NCBI GenBank assembly: GCA_021797775.1
Contig: JAJZZC010000025.1
Coordinates: forward strand, 1 to 36,773
Source: Bacillota bacterium
GTDB lineage: Bacteria; Bacillota; Sulfobacillia; RBS10-35; JAJYVN01
Length of the DNA stretch: 36,773 nucleotides
Reading direction: 5' to 3'
Part shown: in pieces, positions 24,233 through 32,546 of the stretch
Layout of the letters: the number at the start of each line of letters is the position of its first letter
Numbering within the stretch: the stretch's first letter is position 1
Program-made: the position numbers and the translations under genes
Notes under the pieces: generated by a model
Told to the model about the DNA's origin: nothing
What the model saw: the letters and a program-made list of their open reading frames with translations, nothing else
Databases searched by the model: none

Positions 24233-25587
24233 GCGGCAGGCTGGTCATCGGCGGCTCGGGGAGCCACTCCGGCAAGACGACCGTCTGCATGGCGCTGGCC
24301 GCGGCGTTTGCGGCCGAGGGACTGGCCGTCGCGCCCTTCAAGGCCGGTCCGGACTTCATCGATCCGGCCTATGCGGCATGGGCGGCGGGCCGCCCGGCCC
24401 GGAACCTCGATACCTGGCTGCTCGGCGAGGACGGCTGCCGGGAGTTGTTCGCCCGCGGGGCCACCGGGACGGACGTCGCCCTGATCGAGGGCGTGATGGG
24501 GCTGTACGACGGGCGCGGGGGCGAGCCGGGCGCCCCCGGCAGCACCGCCCACCTGGCCCGGATCCTGGACACCCCGGTGCTCTGCGTGCTGGACATCGCC
24601 GGTGTGGGCGCCACGGCCGCGGCGGTCGCGCTCGGCCTCTCCCAGCTCGCGCCGGGTCTGGTGGCCGGGTTCGTCCTCAACCGCGCGGGCAGCGCCGCCC
24701 ACGCCGACCTGGTGCGGACGGCGGTGGAATCCGCCACCGGGCTGCCGGTGCTGGGGAGCCTCCTGCGGCGCGACGGACTCGGGATCGCCGAACGCCCCCT
24801 CGGCCTGCTGACCGTGCGGGAACGCCGGCCGGATACCGCCCTGCGGGAGCAGCTGGTCGCCGCCGCCCGTGCGGAACTGGACCTCGGGCGGATCCTGGCC
24901 GTTGCCCGGGCCGCCCGACCTCTGCCGTCCCGAGAGCCAGTGCTCTTCGCCGGGGAGGCGCGGCCGAGGCGCCGCCGCTTCGCCCTGGCCGAGGATGCGG
25001 CCTTCCAGTTCTATTACCGCGATGCCCTGGACCTGCTGGCCTTCCAGGGTATCGAGTGGGTGCCCTTCAGCCCGCTGGCCGAGGGTCTCCCCGACGGCGT
25101 GCACGGGGCCTACCTTGGGGGCGGCTTTCCGGAGCGCCACCTTGAGGCGCTCTCAGGCAACACCGCCCTCTGGCGGGAACTGCGCCGGCGCCGGCAGGAC
25201 ATCGAGATCTACGCCGAGTGCGGCGGATTGATGGTGCTCTGTCGGGATGCCGGGCTGGAGGGGGGACCCAGGTACCCCATGGCCGGGCTCCTCCCGGCGT
25301 CCGTAACGATCGGCGCGCGGCGCACCGCCCTCGGTTATCGTGAGGGCACCGCCGCGCGGAGGTCGCTGTTTCTGCGTCCCGGCGACCGCGTGCGGGGGCA
25401 TGAGTTCCACTATTCCCGCGCGGAAGGGCTGCCCGAGACGACGGCGGCCTACGAACTGACCGACAGCCGGGGGCGCCGGTCCGCCGACGGATACGCCGAG
25501 CCAGGGTTGCTGGCCAGTTATCTCCACCTGCATCTGGCGGCGCATCCGGAGTTGGCCAAACGCTGGGCGAAAGGATGCCGCGGGTAG
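24229..25587 (+). CDS. cbiA: Cobyrinic acid a,c-diamide synthase
   Basis: Predicted 452-residue CbiA/CobB amidotransferase that amidates the a and c side chains using glutamine and ATP. The N-terminal P-loop domain has IGGSGSHSGKTTVCMAL, PFKAGPDFIDPAYA, RNLDTWLL and LIEGVMGLYDG. The C-terminal glutaminase domain has AYLGGGFPERHLEAL, YAECGGLMVLCRD (nucleophile Cys331), MAGLLP and a final SYLHLHLAAHPE. Lengths and order fit the family. ATG start overlaps the previous small ORF; 67 bases separate it from cobN, the widest gap within the riboswitch operon. Confidence 0.94.
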   Translation: MSGRLVIGGSGSHSGKTTVCMALAAAFAAEGLAVAPFKAGPDFIDPAYAAWAAGRPARNLDTWLLGEDGCRELFARGATGTDVALIEGVMGLYDGRGGEPGAPGSTAHLARILDTPVLCVLDIAGVGATAAAVALGLSQLAPGLVAGFVLNRAGSAAHADLVRTAVESATGLPVLGSLLRRDGLGIAERPLGLLTVRERRPDTALREQLVAAARAELDLGRILAVARAARPLPSREPVLFAGEARPRRRRFALAEDAAFQFYYRDALDLLAFQGIEWVPFSPLAEGLPDGVHGAYLGGGFPERHLEALSGNTALWRELRRRRQDIEIYAECGGLMVLCRDAGLEGGPRYPMAGLLPASVTIGARRTALGYREGTAARRSLFLRPGDRVRGHEFHYSRAEGLPETTAAYELTDSRGRRSADGYAEPGLLASYLHLHLAAHPELAKRWAKGCRG

Positions 25588-25654
25588 CAGGGCGGTGGGC
25601 GCGGCAGCGCCCCGCGCTTCGCGGCCATCCCCGGCGTCAAAGGAGTTGTTGCCC

Positions 25655-28600
25655 GTGATCCTGTATCTGACCACGGCCGATACGGAACTGCTCATGCTCA
25701 GCCGTGCCCTGGCGGCGTTGCCCGAGGGCTTCCCACGTGTTCGGGCCGGCAACCCGAGCGACTGGAACGGCGATCTCGCGCCCCTGGAGGCCTTGCTCGC
25801 CGAGACGCGGGTGGTCGTGTTGCGTTGGCTGGGCGGCCGCCGGGCCTTCCCGGAGGCCTTCGACCGGATTGTGGCCCACGCCCGGGAGCGGGGTGCGGTC
25901 CTGCTGGCCTGGCCCGGCGACCAGGAGCCCGATCCCGAATTGGCCGCGGCGACCACGGTGCCGGAGGAGGATTCCGAGCGGGCTTTCCGCTATGCGCTCC
26001 TCGGAGGGGTGGCCAACTTCCGCCATCTGCTCCGGCTGCTTGCGGACGCCTACCTGGGCACGACCTTCGGGTACGGCGAACCGGAGCCCCTCCCCTGGCA
26101 GGGCATCTACCTACCGGGGCAGGAGGGGGCCGGCACGCGAGAGGAATGGCTGCGGCGCCACGCGCCGGACGGCAGGCCGGCGGTGGGTCTGCTGTTTTAC
26201 CGGGCACACTGGATGAGCGGCAATCTCGCCTTCGTCGATGCGCTCGCGGCCGCGCTGGAGGAGGCGGGCTGCCGCCCCCTGGCCGCCTTCTGTTACAGCC
26301 TGAAGCCGCCGACGCGGCACGAGCCGCCGGCGGTGTTCAGCGAGTGCCTGCAGGACCAAGACGGCCGACCCCTGGTCGACGCGGTGGTCACCACGCTCAG
26401 CTTCTCGCTCGGGCATCTCGACGAGGCCTCCGGGCGGATCGCCGACGCCTGGGCCGCCGACGCCCTGGAGCGGCTGGACGTGCCGATACTGCAGGCCGTG
26501 GTCTCAGTGTCGGAGCGGGCTCGCTGGGCGGAGAGCAGCATGGGACTCGGACCCCTGGATGTGGCCATGAACGTCGCCATGCCCGAACTCGACGGCCGGA
26601 TCATCACCGTCCCGGTGTGCTTCAAGGCCGAAGCCCTGCGGGATCCGGTGCTCGACGCGCCTGTGCGGCGCTATCAACCCGTGCCCGACCGCGTGCGCCA
26701 GGTGGCGTCCATCGCCGCCCGCTGGGCGCGCCTGCGCCGTAAGCCCAACGGGGAAAAGCGCCTGGCCATCCTGCTCACCAACTACCCCGCGAAGAACTCG
26801 CGCATCGGCAACGCAGTGGGGCTCGACACCCCGGCTTCGGTGGTGCGCCTGTTGCGGGCACTCGCCGCCGCCGGCTACCGCGTCGAGGGCATCCCCGAGG
26901 ACGGCGACCGGCTGATCACGGCGCTGATCGACCGCTGCACCAACGACCGCGAGTATCTGACCGACGAGCAATTGGAGATGGCCGCCGGGCACCTGCCCGC
27001 GGCCGATTACACGCGCATTTTCGACCGTCTGCCGGACGCGGTGCGGGCCGGCCTCCAGGGCGCCTGGGGCACGCCCCCCGGCTCCGTCATGGTGCACGGC
27101 GGACGCATCGTGATCGCGGGCATCCAGCTGGGTGCCGTCTTCGTCGGCATCCAACCGCCGCGGGGCTTCGGTGAAAACCCCATCGCCGTCTACCACAGCC
27201 CGGACCTCCTGCCGACGCACCACTACGTCGGATACTACCGCTGGCTGCGGGACGACTTCTCGGCTGACGCGGTGGTGCACGTCGGTAAGCACGGAACACT
27301 CGAGTGGCTGCCGGGCAAGGGGATCGGCCTGTCCGCGGAGTGTTATCCAGAGGTCATCCTCCAGGACCTGCCCAACTTCTATCCGTACATTGTCAACAAC
27401 CCGGGTGAGGGTACGCAGGCCAAGCGCCGCAGCCATGCCTGCATCATCGACCACATGATCCCGCCCATGCAGCGGGCCGAGGTCTATGACGATCTGGCGC
27501 GGCTGGAGCACCTGCTGGACCAGTATTACCAGGTGCAGTCCCTGGACCCGAGCAAGATCCCACTTCTGCAGAGCGAGATCTGGGACGTGGTGCTCGCGGC
27601 GCGGCTGGATCACGACCTGGGCGCGGAGGCGCGGCCCCACGACTTCGACGCCTTTCTCCAGGAGATCGACGGCTATCTCTGCGAATTGAAGGCGGCCCAG
27701 ATCCGCGACGGGCTGCACACCCTGGGGGACATACCCGAGACGGTGGAGGCCTTCGCCAACGCGCTCCATTGGCTGGTCAGGCTGCCGAACGGTGAGATTC
27801 CCTCGCTGCCAGCGGCACTCGCCGCCGAGCGCGGCCTGGATTGGGATGCGCTGCGCGCCGAACCGGGGCGGCCGCTCCCCGGCGGACCCTGGCCGACCCG
27901 GGGGGATGCCTGGGAGGCGGTGGAGGCGGAGGCGCAGGCGCTGTTGCGGGCGGCCGTCGCCGAGACGGGCTGCCAGCGGGGGGGAGCCCGCCGGGCCGAG
28001 GGTGCCTCCGCGGGCAGAGGGCCGCGGGTGAGGGCCGCTCTCGACTACGCCACTGCCGATCTCGCCCCGCGGCTGCGCCGCACGGGCGAGGAGATCTCCA
28101 ATCTCCTGCGCGGGCTGGAGGGGCGCTTCGTACCGCCGGGGCCGAGCGGCGCCCCGACGCGGGGGATGGCCTCCATCCTGCCGACTGGACGCAACTTTTA
28201 CTCGGTGGACCCGCGGGCCCTCCCCTCCCAGGCGGCCTGGAGCGTCGGCCGCCAACTCGGTGATGCCGTGCTCCAGCGGTACGGCCGTGAGGCCGGCCGC
28301 CCCCCGGAGACCGTCGGCATCGTGCTCTGGGGGACAGCGGCCATGCGGACCCAGGGCGACGATATCGCGGAGGTGCTGCACCTGCTCGGGGTGCGGCCGA
28401 AATGGCAGCGGGAGAACCGGCGCGTCGCGGGCATCGAGGTGGTGCCGCTGGCTGAACTGGGCAGACCGCGGATCGACGTGGTGGTGCGGCTGTCAGGCTT
28501 CTTCCGCGACGCCTTCCCCAACCTGATCCACCTGATGGATCAGGCAGTGCACATGGTGGCCGAACTGGATGAGCCGGCCGAGGCCAACTTCGTGCGCAAG

Positions 28601-29413
28601 CACCTCCTGGAGGATCTGCAGCGCGCTCGGGCCGGCGGTGGGGCCGACGACGAGGCCCGGGTCCGGGCGCTGTACCGGCTGTTCGGCAGTCGGCCCGGTA
28701 GCTATGGGTCGGGCATCCTGCCGCTGATCGAGAGCCGGCGCTGGGAGGGTGACGCCGATCTGGCCCGCGTGTACGTGACATGGGCCGGCTACGCATACAC
28801 ACAGGCGGAGTTCGGCCGTCCGGCGCCGGCGGAGTTCCGCGCACGGCTGGCGCAGGTCGCTGTGGCGACCAAGAACCAGGACAATCGGGAACACGACATC
28901 TTCGACTCCGACGACTACTTCCAGGACCACGGCGGCATGGTCGCGACCATCCGCGCCATCACGGGGACAAACCCCCGCCAGTACTTCGGGGATTCGGCCG
29001 ACCCGAGCCGGCCAGCGGTGCGTGACCTCGCCGATGAAGCGCGCCGGGTGTTTCGGACGCGCGTGGTCAACCCGCGCTGGCTGGACTCCATCCGGCGGCA
29101 CGGGTACAAAGGGGCCATGGAACTGGCGGCCACCGTCGACTTCCTCTTCGGCTATGACGCCACCGCACACGTGGTGGAGGATTGGATGTACGAGCAGGTG
29201 GCTGAGCGCTACGCCCTGGACCCGGACATGCAAGCCTTCTTTTCGCGAAGCAATCCCTGGGCCTGGCGCGATGTGGCGGAACGCCTTCTGGAGGCTGCCG
29301 CGCGCGGCCTGTGGGAGCAGCCGGACCCGGCCCTGACCGGGCGCCTGCGTCAGGCCCTGCTGGCCGCCGAAGGGCTGCTCGAAGGCCGCCAGGAAGGAGG
29401 GACGCGGGCATGA
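25655..29413 (+). CDS. cobN: Cobaltochelatase large subunit CobN
   Basis: Predicted 1252-residue chelatase subunit of the CobN/BchH family. Characteristic segments include GKHGTLEWLPGKGIGLSAEC, LPNFYPYIVNNPGEGTQAKRR, DSDDYFQDHGGMVATIRAITG (here DSDDYFQDHGG) and RRHGYKGAMELAATVDF. The DSDDY..HGG run and the total length favour CobN over the magnesium chelatase BchH. AAAGGAG at 25639-25645 serves a start in the cluster TTG-TTG-CCC-GTG; I take the GTG at 25655 because the conserved ILYLTTADTE begins there. It is followed by a ChlI-ChlD fusion that would act as its ATPase partner. CobN normally inserts cobalt late, into hydrogenobyrinic acid a,c-diamide, whereas this operon also has the early chelatase CbiX. 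Confidence 0.93.
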   Translation: MILYLTTADTELLMLSRALAALPEGFPRVRAGNPSDWNGDLAPLEALLAETRVVVLRWLGGRRAFPEAFDRIVAHARERGAVLLAWPGDQEPDPELAAATTVPEEDSERAFRYALLGGVANFRHLLRLLADAYLGTTFGYGEPEPLPWQGIYLPGQEGAGTREEWLRRHAPDGRPAVGLLFYRAHWMSGNLAFVDALAAALEEAGCRPLAAFCYSLKPPTRHEPPAVFSECLQDQDGRPLVDAVVTTLSFSLGHLDEASGRIADAWAADALERLDVPILQAVVSVSERARWAESSMGLGPLDVAMNVAMPELDGRIITVPVCFKAEALRDPVLDAPVRRYQPVPDRVRQVASIAARWARLRRKPNGEKRLAILLTNYPAKNSRIGNAVGLDTPASVVRLLRALAAAGYRVEGIPEDGDRLITALIDRCTNDREYLTDEQLEMAAGHLPAADYTRIFDRLPDAVRAGLQGAWGTPPGSVMVHGGRIVIAGIQLGAVFVGIQPPRGFGENPIAVYHSPDLLPTHHYVGYYRWLRDDFSADAVVHVGKHGTLEWLPGKGIGLSAECYPEVILQDLPNFYPYIVNNPGEGTQAKRRSHACIIDHMIPPMQRAEVYDDLARLEHLLDQYYQVQSLDPSKIPLLQSEIWDVVLAARLDHDLGAEARPHDFDAFLQEIDGYLCELKAAQIRDGLHTLGDIPETVEAFANALHWLVRLPNGEIPSLPAALAAERGLDWDALRAEPGRPLPGGPWPTRGDAWEAVEAEAQALLRAAVAETGCQRGGARRAEGASAGRGPRVRAALDYATADLAPRLRRTGEEISNLLRGLEGRFVPPGPSGAPTRGMASILPTGRNFYSVDPRALPSQAAWSVGRQLGDAVLQRYGREAGRPPETVGIVLWGTAAMRTQGDDIAEVLHLLGVRPKWQRENRRVAGIEVVPLAELGRPRIDVVVRLSGFFRDAFPNLIHLMDQAVHMVAELDEPAEANFVRKHLLEDLQRARAGGGADDEARVRALYRLFGSRPGSYGSGILPLIESRRWEGDADLARVYVTWAGYAYTQAEFGRPAPAEFRARLAQVAVATKNQDNREHDIFDSDDYFQDHGGMVATIRAITGTNPRQYFGDSADPSRPAVRDLADEARRVFRTRVVNPRWLDSIRRHGYKGAMELAATVDFLFGYDATAHVVEDWMYEQVAERYALDPDMQAFFSRSNPWAWRDVAERLLEAAARGLWEQPDPALTGRLRQALLAAEGLLEGRQEGGTRA

Positions 29414-31305
29414 CGAGGGCGGATGCGTCCCTTCCCCCCGCGTTCCCGTTCTCCGCCCTGGTCGGTCAGGACGAGCTCAAGGCCGCGCTGCTCTGCGCCG
29501 CCGTGGCCCCGGACGTCGGGGGACTGCTGATCCAGGGCGAGCGCGGGAGCGCCAAGTCCACCGCGGTGCGGGCACTGGCGGATCTGCTGCCGCCGGTGCC
29601 CGCGGTCCCCGGATGCCCGTTCGGCTGCGACCCGGAGGCTCCGTTCTCCTTCTGCACGCACTGTCAGGGTTGCCCGGGCGCCGAGCCCGCGGTGCTGCGG
29701 CCCGTCCGCGTCGTCGAGCTGCCGCTTGGGGCCACCGAGGACCGGGTCCTCGGTCACATGGATCTGGAAGCCGCCATCGGCCGGGGGCAGGCCCGCTTCG
29801 TCCCGGGCCTGCTCGCCCTGGCGCACCGAGGGATCCTGTACGTCGACGAGGTGAACCTCCTCCCGGACCATCTGGTCGACCTGCTGCTGGATGCGGCCGC
29901 CTCCGGGTGGTGCCGCGTGGAGCGGGAGGGGCTCTCGGTGAGCCACGCCGCGCGGTTCCTGCTGGTCGGGACGATGAACCCCGACGAGGGGGAGCTCCGG
30001 CCGCAGCTCCTGGACCGGTTCGGGCTCGCCGCGGGGGCGGGCCGGTTGGGGGATCCGGCGTTGCGTGTCGAGGTGCTGCGGCGGCGCGCCGCCTTTGAGC
30101 GCGATCCCAGAGGGTTTGTGATGCAGTGGGCGGATCAGCAGCGGGGGGTCGCCGGGCTGGTGGCGGAGGCGCGCCGGCACCTCCCCGAAGTGGCGGTCGA
30201 CGACGCCGCGCTGCTGCACATCGCGGAACTGGCCCTGGAGAGCGGTGTGGAGGGGCTGCGCGCCGACCTCACCATCCACCGGGCGGCGCGGGCGTTCGCG
30301 GCGCTCGCCGGCAGGGACAACGTGGATGCCGCAGACATCACACGGGCGGCGGAACTCGCGCTGCGGCACCGCCGCCGTCAGGCGCCGCCCCCTCCCCCTC
30401 CTCCTCCCCCTCCTCCTCCTCCCGCAGGCCCACCGGGCCCTCGGCGTGACGAGGGGCAAGGCGGCACAGAACGCCCCCCGCAGGTGGCCTCGATCCGGAT
30501 GCCCGATCAACCGGCCCGCATGCCGGATGTATGGTCGCTTCGGCCCTCGGAGCGGGTCGCGTGCCCGGCACGGGGGACAGCCGTTCAGCGCCGACCGGAG
30601 ACCCCGCGTGGCCCGCGGGTGGGACACAAGCCTTGGCACAGCGGTCCCGTGGACCTCTGGCCGAGTCTGCTGTCGGCACTGCGCCATCCGCTGCCCGGAG
30701 AACGGGCCGCGTTGCGCGTGGCCGCGGCCGACCTGCGCGCCCCCGTACGCCGCGCCCGGCCGCGGCGCCTCGTCCTGTTCCTGGTGGACACCAGCGGGTC
30801 GATGGGAGCCCGGCGGCGGATGGAACTGACCAAGGGCGAGGTGCTCTCTCAGCTCCGCACCGCTTACGTCCGGCGTGACCAAGCGGCGCTGATGACCTTC
30901 CGCGGGGAGGGGGCCGAACTGATCCTCCCGCCCACCAACAGCGTCAACCGGGCCGAGCGGCTCCTGCGCGGCCTGCCGACCGGGGGGCGCACCCCTCTGG
31001 CTGCGGGGCTGCGGGCGGCTCGGGGCTTTCTGCTGCGTTGCCGGCGGGCCAGCCCCGGCCTGGCCCTCACCCTGGTGGTGGTCACCGATGGGCGGGCCAA
31101 TTGCGCCTCTGGGACTGAGGGGCCGCTGGCGGCCGCGCTGGCGGCCGCCAGGGCGATCGCGGTCGACCACATCGCCTCTATCGTGGTGGATACCGAGGAG
31201 GTCGGCGTGCGGCTCGGTTTGGCCGGTGAACTGGCCGCCGTCCTGGGCGGTCCGTGCGTTCCCCTCGGGGCTGCGTTCACGGGCCGGGCGGATGCTGGCG
31301 CATGA
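29410..31305 (+). CDS. ChlI-ChlD fusion, ATPase/VWA partner of CobN
   Basis: Predicted 631-residue protein, start overlapping cobN (ATGA). An AAA+ domain covers about residues 10-320, with Walker A GERGSAKST, a cysteine-rich insert (CPFGCDP, FCTHCQGCPG), Walker B GILYVDEVNLLPDH, and sensor segment LLVGTMNPDEGELRPQLLDRFG. A run of 13 prolines follows at residues 326-338 and then about 110 disordered, Arg/Pro-rich residues. The C-terminal von Willebrand A domain (about 450-625) carries the MIDAS motif DTSGSMG and later TDGRAN. This is the BchI+BchD pair fused into one chain, as in the ChlID/CobN systems that replace CobS/CobT. It likely powers metal insertion by CobN. Confidence 0.92.
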   Translation: MTRADASLPPAFPFSALVGQDELKAALLCAAVAPDVGGLLIQGERGSAKSTAVRALADLLPPVPAVPGCPFGCDPEAPFSFCTHCQGCPGAEPAVLRPVRVVELPLGATEDRVLGHMDLEAAIGRGQARFVPGLLALAHRGILYVDEVNLLPDHLVDLLLDAAASGWCRVEREGLSVSHAARFLLVGTMNPDEGELRPQLLDRFGLAAGAGRLGDPALRVEVLRRRAAFERDPRGFVMQWADQQRGVAGLVAEARRHLPEVAVDDAALLHIAELALESGVEGLRADLTIHRAARAFAALAGRDNVDAADITRAAELALRHRRRQAPPPPPPPPPPPPPAGPPGPRRDEGQGGTERPPQVASIRMPDQPARMPDVWSLRPSERVACPARGTAVQRRPETPRGPRVGHKPWHSGPVDLWPSLLSALRHPLPGERAALRVAAADLRAPVRRARPRRLVLFLVDTSGSMGARRRMELTKGEVLSQLRTAYVRRDQAALMTFRGEGAELILPPTNSVNRAERLLRGLPTGGRTPLAAGLRAARGFLLRCRRASPGLALTLVVVTDGRANCASGTEGPLAAALAAARAIAVDHIASIVVDTEEVGVRLGLAGELAAVLGGPCVPLGAAFTGRADAGA

Positions 31306-31323
31306 GGGAAGGGGGGAGCGGGC

Positions 31324-31920
31324 GTGCAAGAGCAGCAGGGGGTCGCGCACGGCGAGCAACCGGCGGAGGATGAGGAGATCGGCCGGGAACTGCCCGGGTT
31401 GATCATCGTCCATACCGGTGATGGCAAGGGCAAGACCACGGCCGCCCTCGGTTTGGCGCTGCGTGCGGTCGGCAATCGCTATCGGGTGGCTGTCGTGCAG
31501 TTCATCAAGGGGCAATGGCAGCCAGGAGAAAAGAAGGCGGCCGCCCACCTGCCCGGGTTGGAGTTCGTGCCGCTGGGCAAAGGGTTCACCTGGACCAAGA
31601 CCCCCGATGTGCACATGGCCGCCATGGCCGCGGCCTGGGCCCGGACGCAGGAGGTGATCGGCGCCGGCCGGCATGAGGTCGTGATCCTGGACGAGATTAA
31701 CTATGCCCTGGCCAACACCCGGATTCCGGTACATGAGATCTTCACGGTGCAGGACGTGGTGGACCTGCTGCGGCGCCGCCCTGCGAAGATGCACGTGGTG
31801 CTCACCGGACGCTACGCCAAGCCGGAGATCGTCGAGATCGCCGATCTGGTTACCGAGATGCGGCTGATCAAGCACCCCTTCCAGCAGGGCCGGCGGGCGA
31901 CGCGGGGGATCGAGTTCTAA
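31324..31920 (+). CDS. cobO: Cob(I)yrinic acid a,c-diamide adenosyltransferase CobO
   Basis: Predicted 198-residue corrinoid adenosyltransferase of the BtuR/CobA/CobO family. It transfers adenosyl from ATP to the cobalt of a reduced corrinoid. The P-loop HTGDGKGKTTAALGLALRA is at about residues 31-48, followed by VAVVQFIKGQW, LDEINYAL and VLTGRYAKPEIVEIADLVTEM; the end reads RRATRGIEF as in the family. The GTG start has GGGGGGAG 5 bases upstream. It is the last gene of the riboswitch operon and is followed by a convergent hairpin. The first 25 residues are a Glu/Gln-rich extension. Confidence 0.94.
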   Translation: MQEQQGVAHGEQPAEDEEIGRELPGLIIVHTGDGKGKTTAALGLALRAVGNRYRVAVVQFIKGQWQPGEKKAAAHLPGLEFVPLGKGFTWTKTPDVHMAAMAAAWARTQEVIGAGRHEVVILDEINYALANTRIPVHEIFTVQDVVDLLRRRPAKMHVVLTGRYAKPEIVEIADLVTEMRLIKHPFQQGRRATRGIEF

Positions 31921-31931
31921 CATCCGGTTCG

Positions 31932-31977
31932 AGGGTGGGGCAGGCGGCGGCGAAGCTGCGCCGTCCGCACCCACCCT
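31932..31977. terminator. Convergent hairpin after cobO
   Basis: AGGGTGGG (31932-31939) pairs with CCCACCCT (31970-31977) around a GC-rich inner region. It lies in the 82-bp gap between cobO and the convergent NUDIX gene. There is no U-tract; function as a bidirectional terminator is inferred. Confidence 0.5.
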
Positions 31978-32002
31978 GGCAGGGCATCCGCCCGCCGGGT
32001 GC

Positions 32003-32488
32003 TCATAGGCGGTCGCCGTTGCCGCGCAGGGCCCGGAGCGCCAGGGAGACCACATCGAAGGGAAGCAGACCGGGTAGAGAGGAGGGGTTGCCCTCCCTCA
32101 GGTCGGTCTCCGTCCACCAGCGCAGGGCCGACGCCTCCTCGTTCGGATGCACCGACCGCGGGTCGGCGCCCGCTGCGGGGCGGGCGAAGAACACCATGTC
32201 CACATGCAGGTGACCCGGTTCCACCTCGACCTCGAGGACGGCCTCGGGACGGGGCAGAGCGCGTGGCTCTCCCTCGGGGAGGCGGGGCGAGGTGATCTCC
32301 ACCTGCAGCCCCGTCTCTTCCCACACCTCGCGGACGGCAGTGGCGGCGGGAGCCTCATCCGGCTCGACGTGCCCACCGGGAGGGAGCCACAGGCTCTTGC
32401 GGCTGTGCAGCAGAAGCAGCGTGCACCCGTTCCAGACGGTGAAGGCGCTCGCGGTGAAGTGGCGGCGAACGGACGGGGTCGGGGCCAT
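32003..32488 (-). CDS. NUDIX hydrolase
   Basis: Predicted 161-residue NUDIX-fold pyrophosphohydrolase. The NUDIX box runs from GGHVEPDEAP through REVWEETGL, matching Gx5Ex7REUxEExGU with all the metal-binding Glu residues. The preceding LWLPPGGH and the HVDMVFFARP strand are typical. The ATG at 32488 is chosen because AAGGAGGG lies 10 bases upstream; an ATG at 32545, one base after the preceding gene's stop, is a possible alternative that adds 19 Arg-rich residues. It probably shares a transcript with the upstream phosphohexomutase. The substrate cannot be told from sequence. Confidence 0.9.
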   Translation of the reverse strand: MAPTPSVRRHFTASAFTVWNGCTLLLLHSRKSLWLPPGGHVEPDEAPAATAVREVWEETGLQVEITSPRLPEGEPRALPRPEAVLEVEVEPGHLHVDMVFFARPAAGADPRSVHPNEEASALRWWTETDLREGNPSSLPGLLPFDVVSLALRALRGNGDRL

Positions 32489-32546
32489 GGAGCGCCGACC
32501 CTCCTTCCGGCCGCGCCTCACGCCTGCCGTTCCTCGGCGCGACATC

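Noticed and set aside
30361-30480. Break between separate chlI and chlD genes at the proline tract
   Set aside because: The frame is continuous through the tract into the VWA domain, without a stop or a new ribosome site, so a fusion is the simplest reading.
31921-31990. GGTTCGAG-like T-arm suggesting a tRNA
   Set aside because: No acceptor stem or anticodon arm can be formed around it; the region is a convergent hairpin.
29350-32055. 901-codon open frame on the minus strand opposite chlID-cobO
   Set aside because: It mirrors the codon structure of well-identified plus-strand genes and its translation matches no family; it is a GC-rich shadow.
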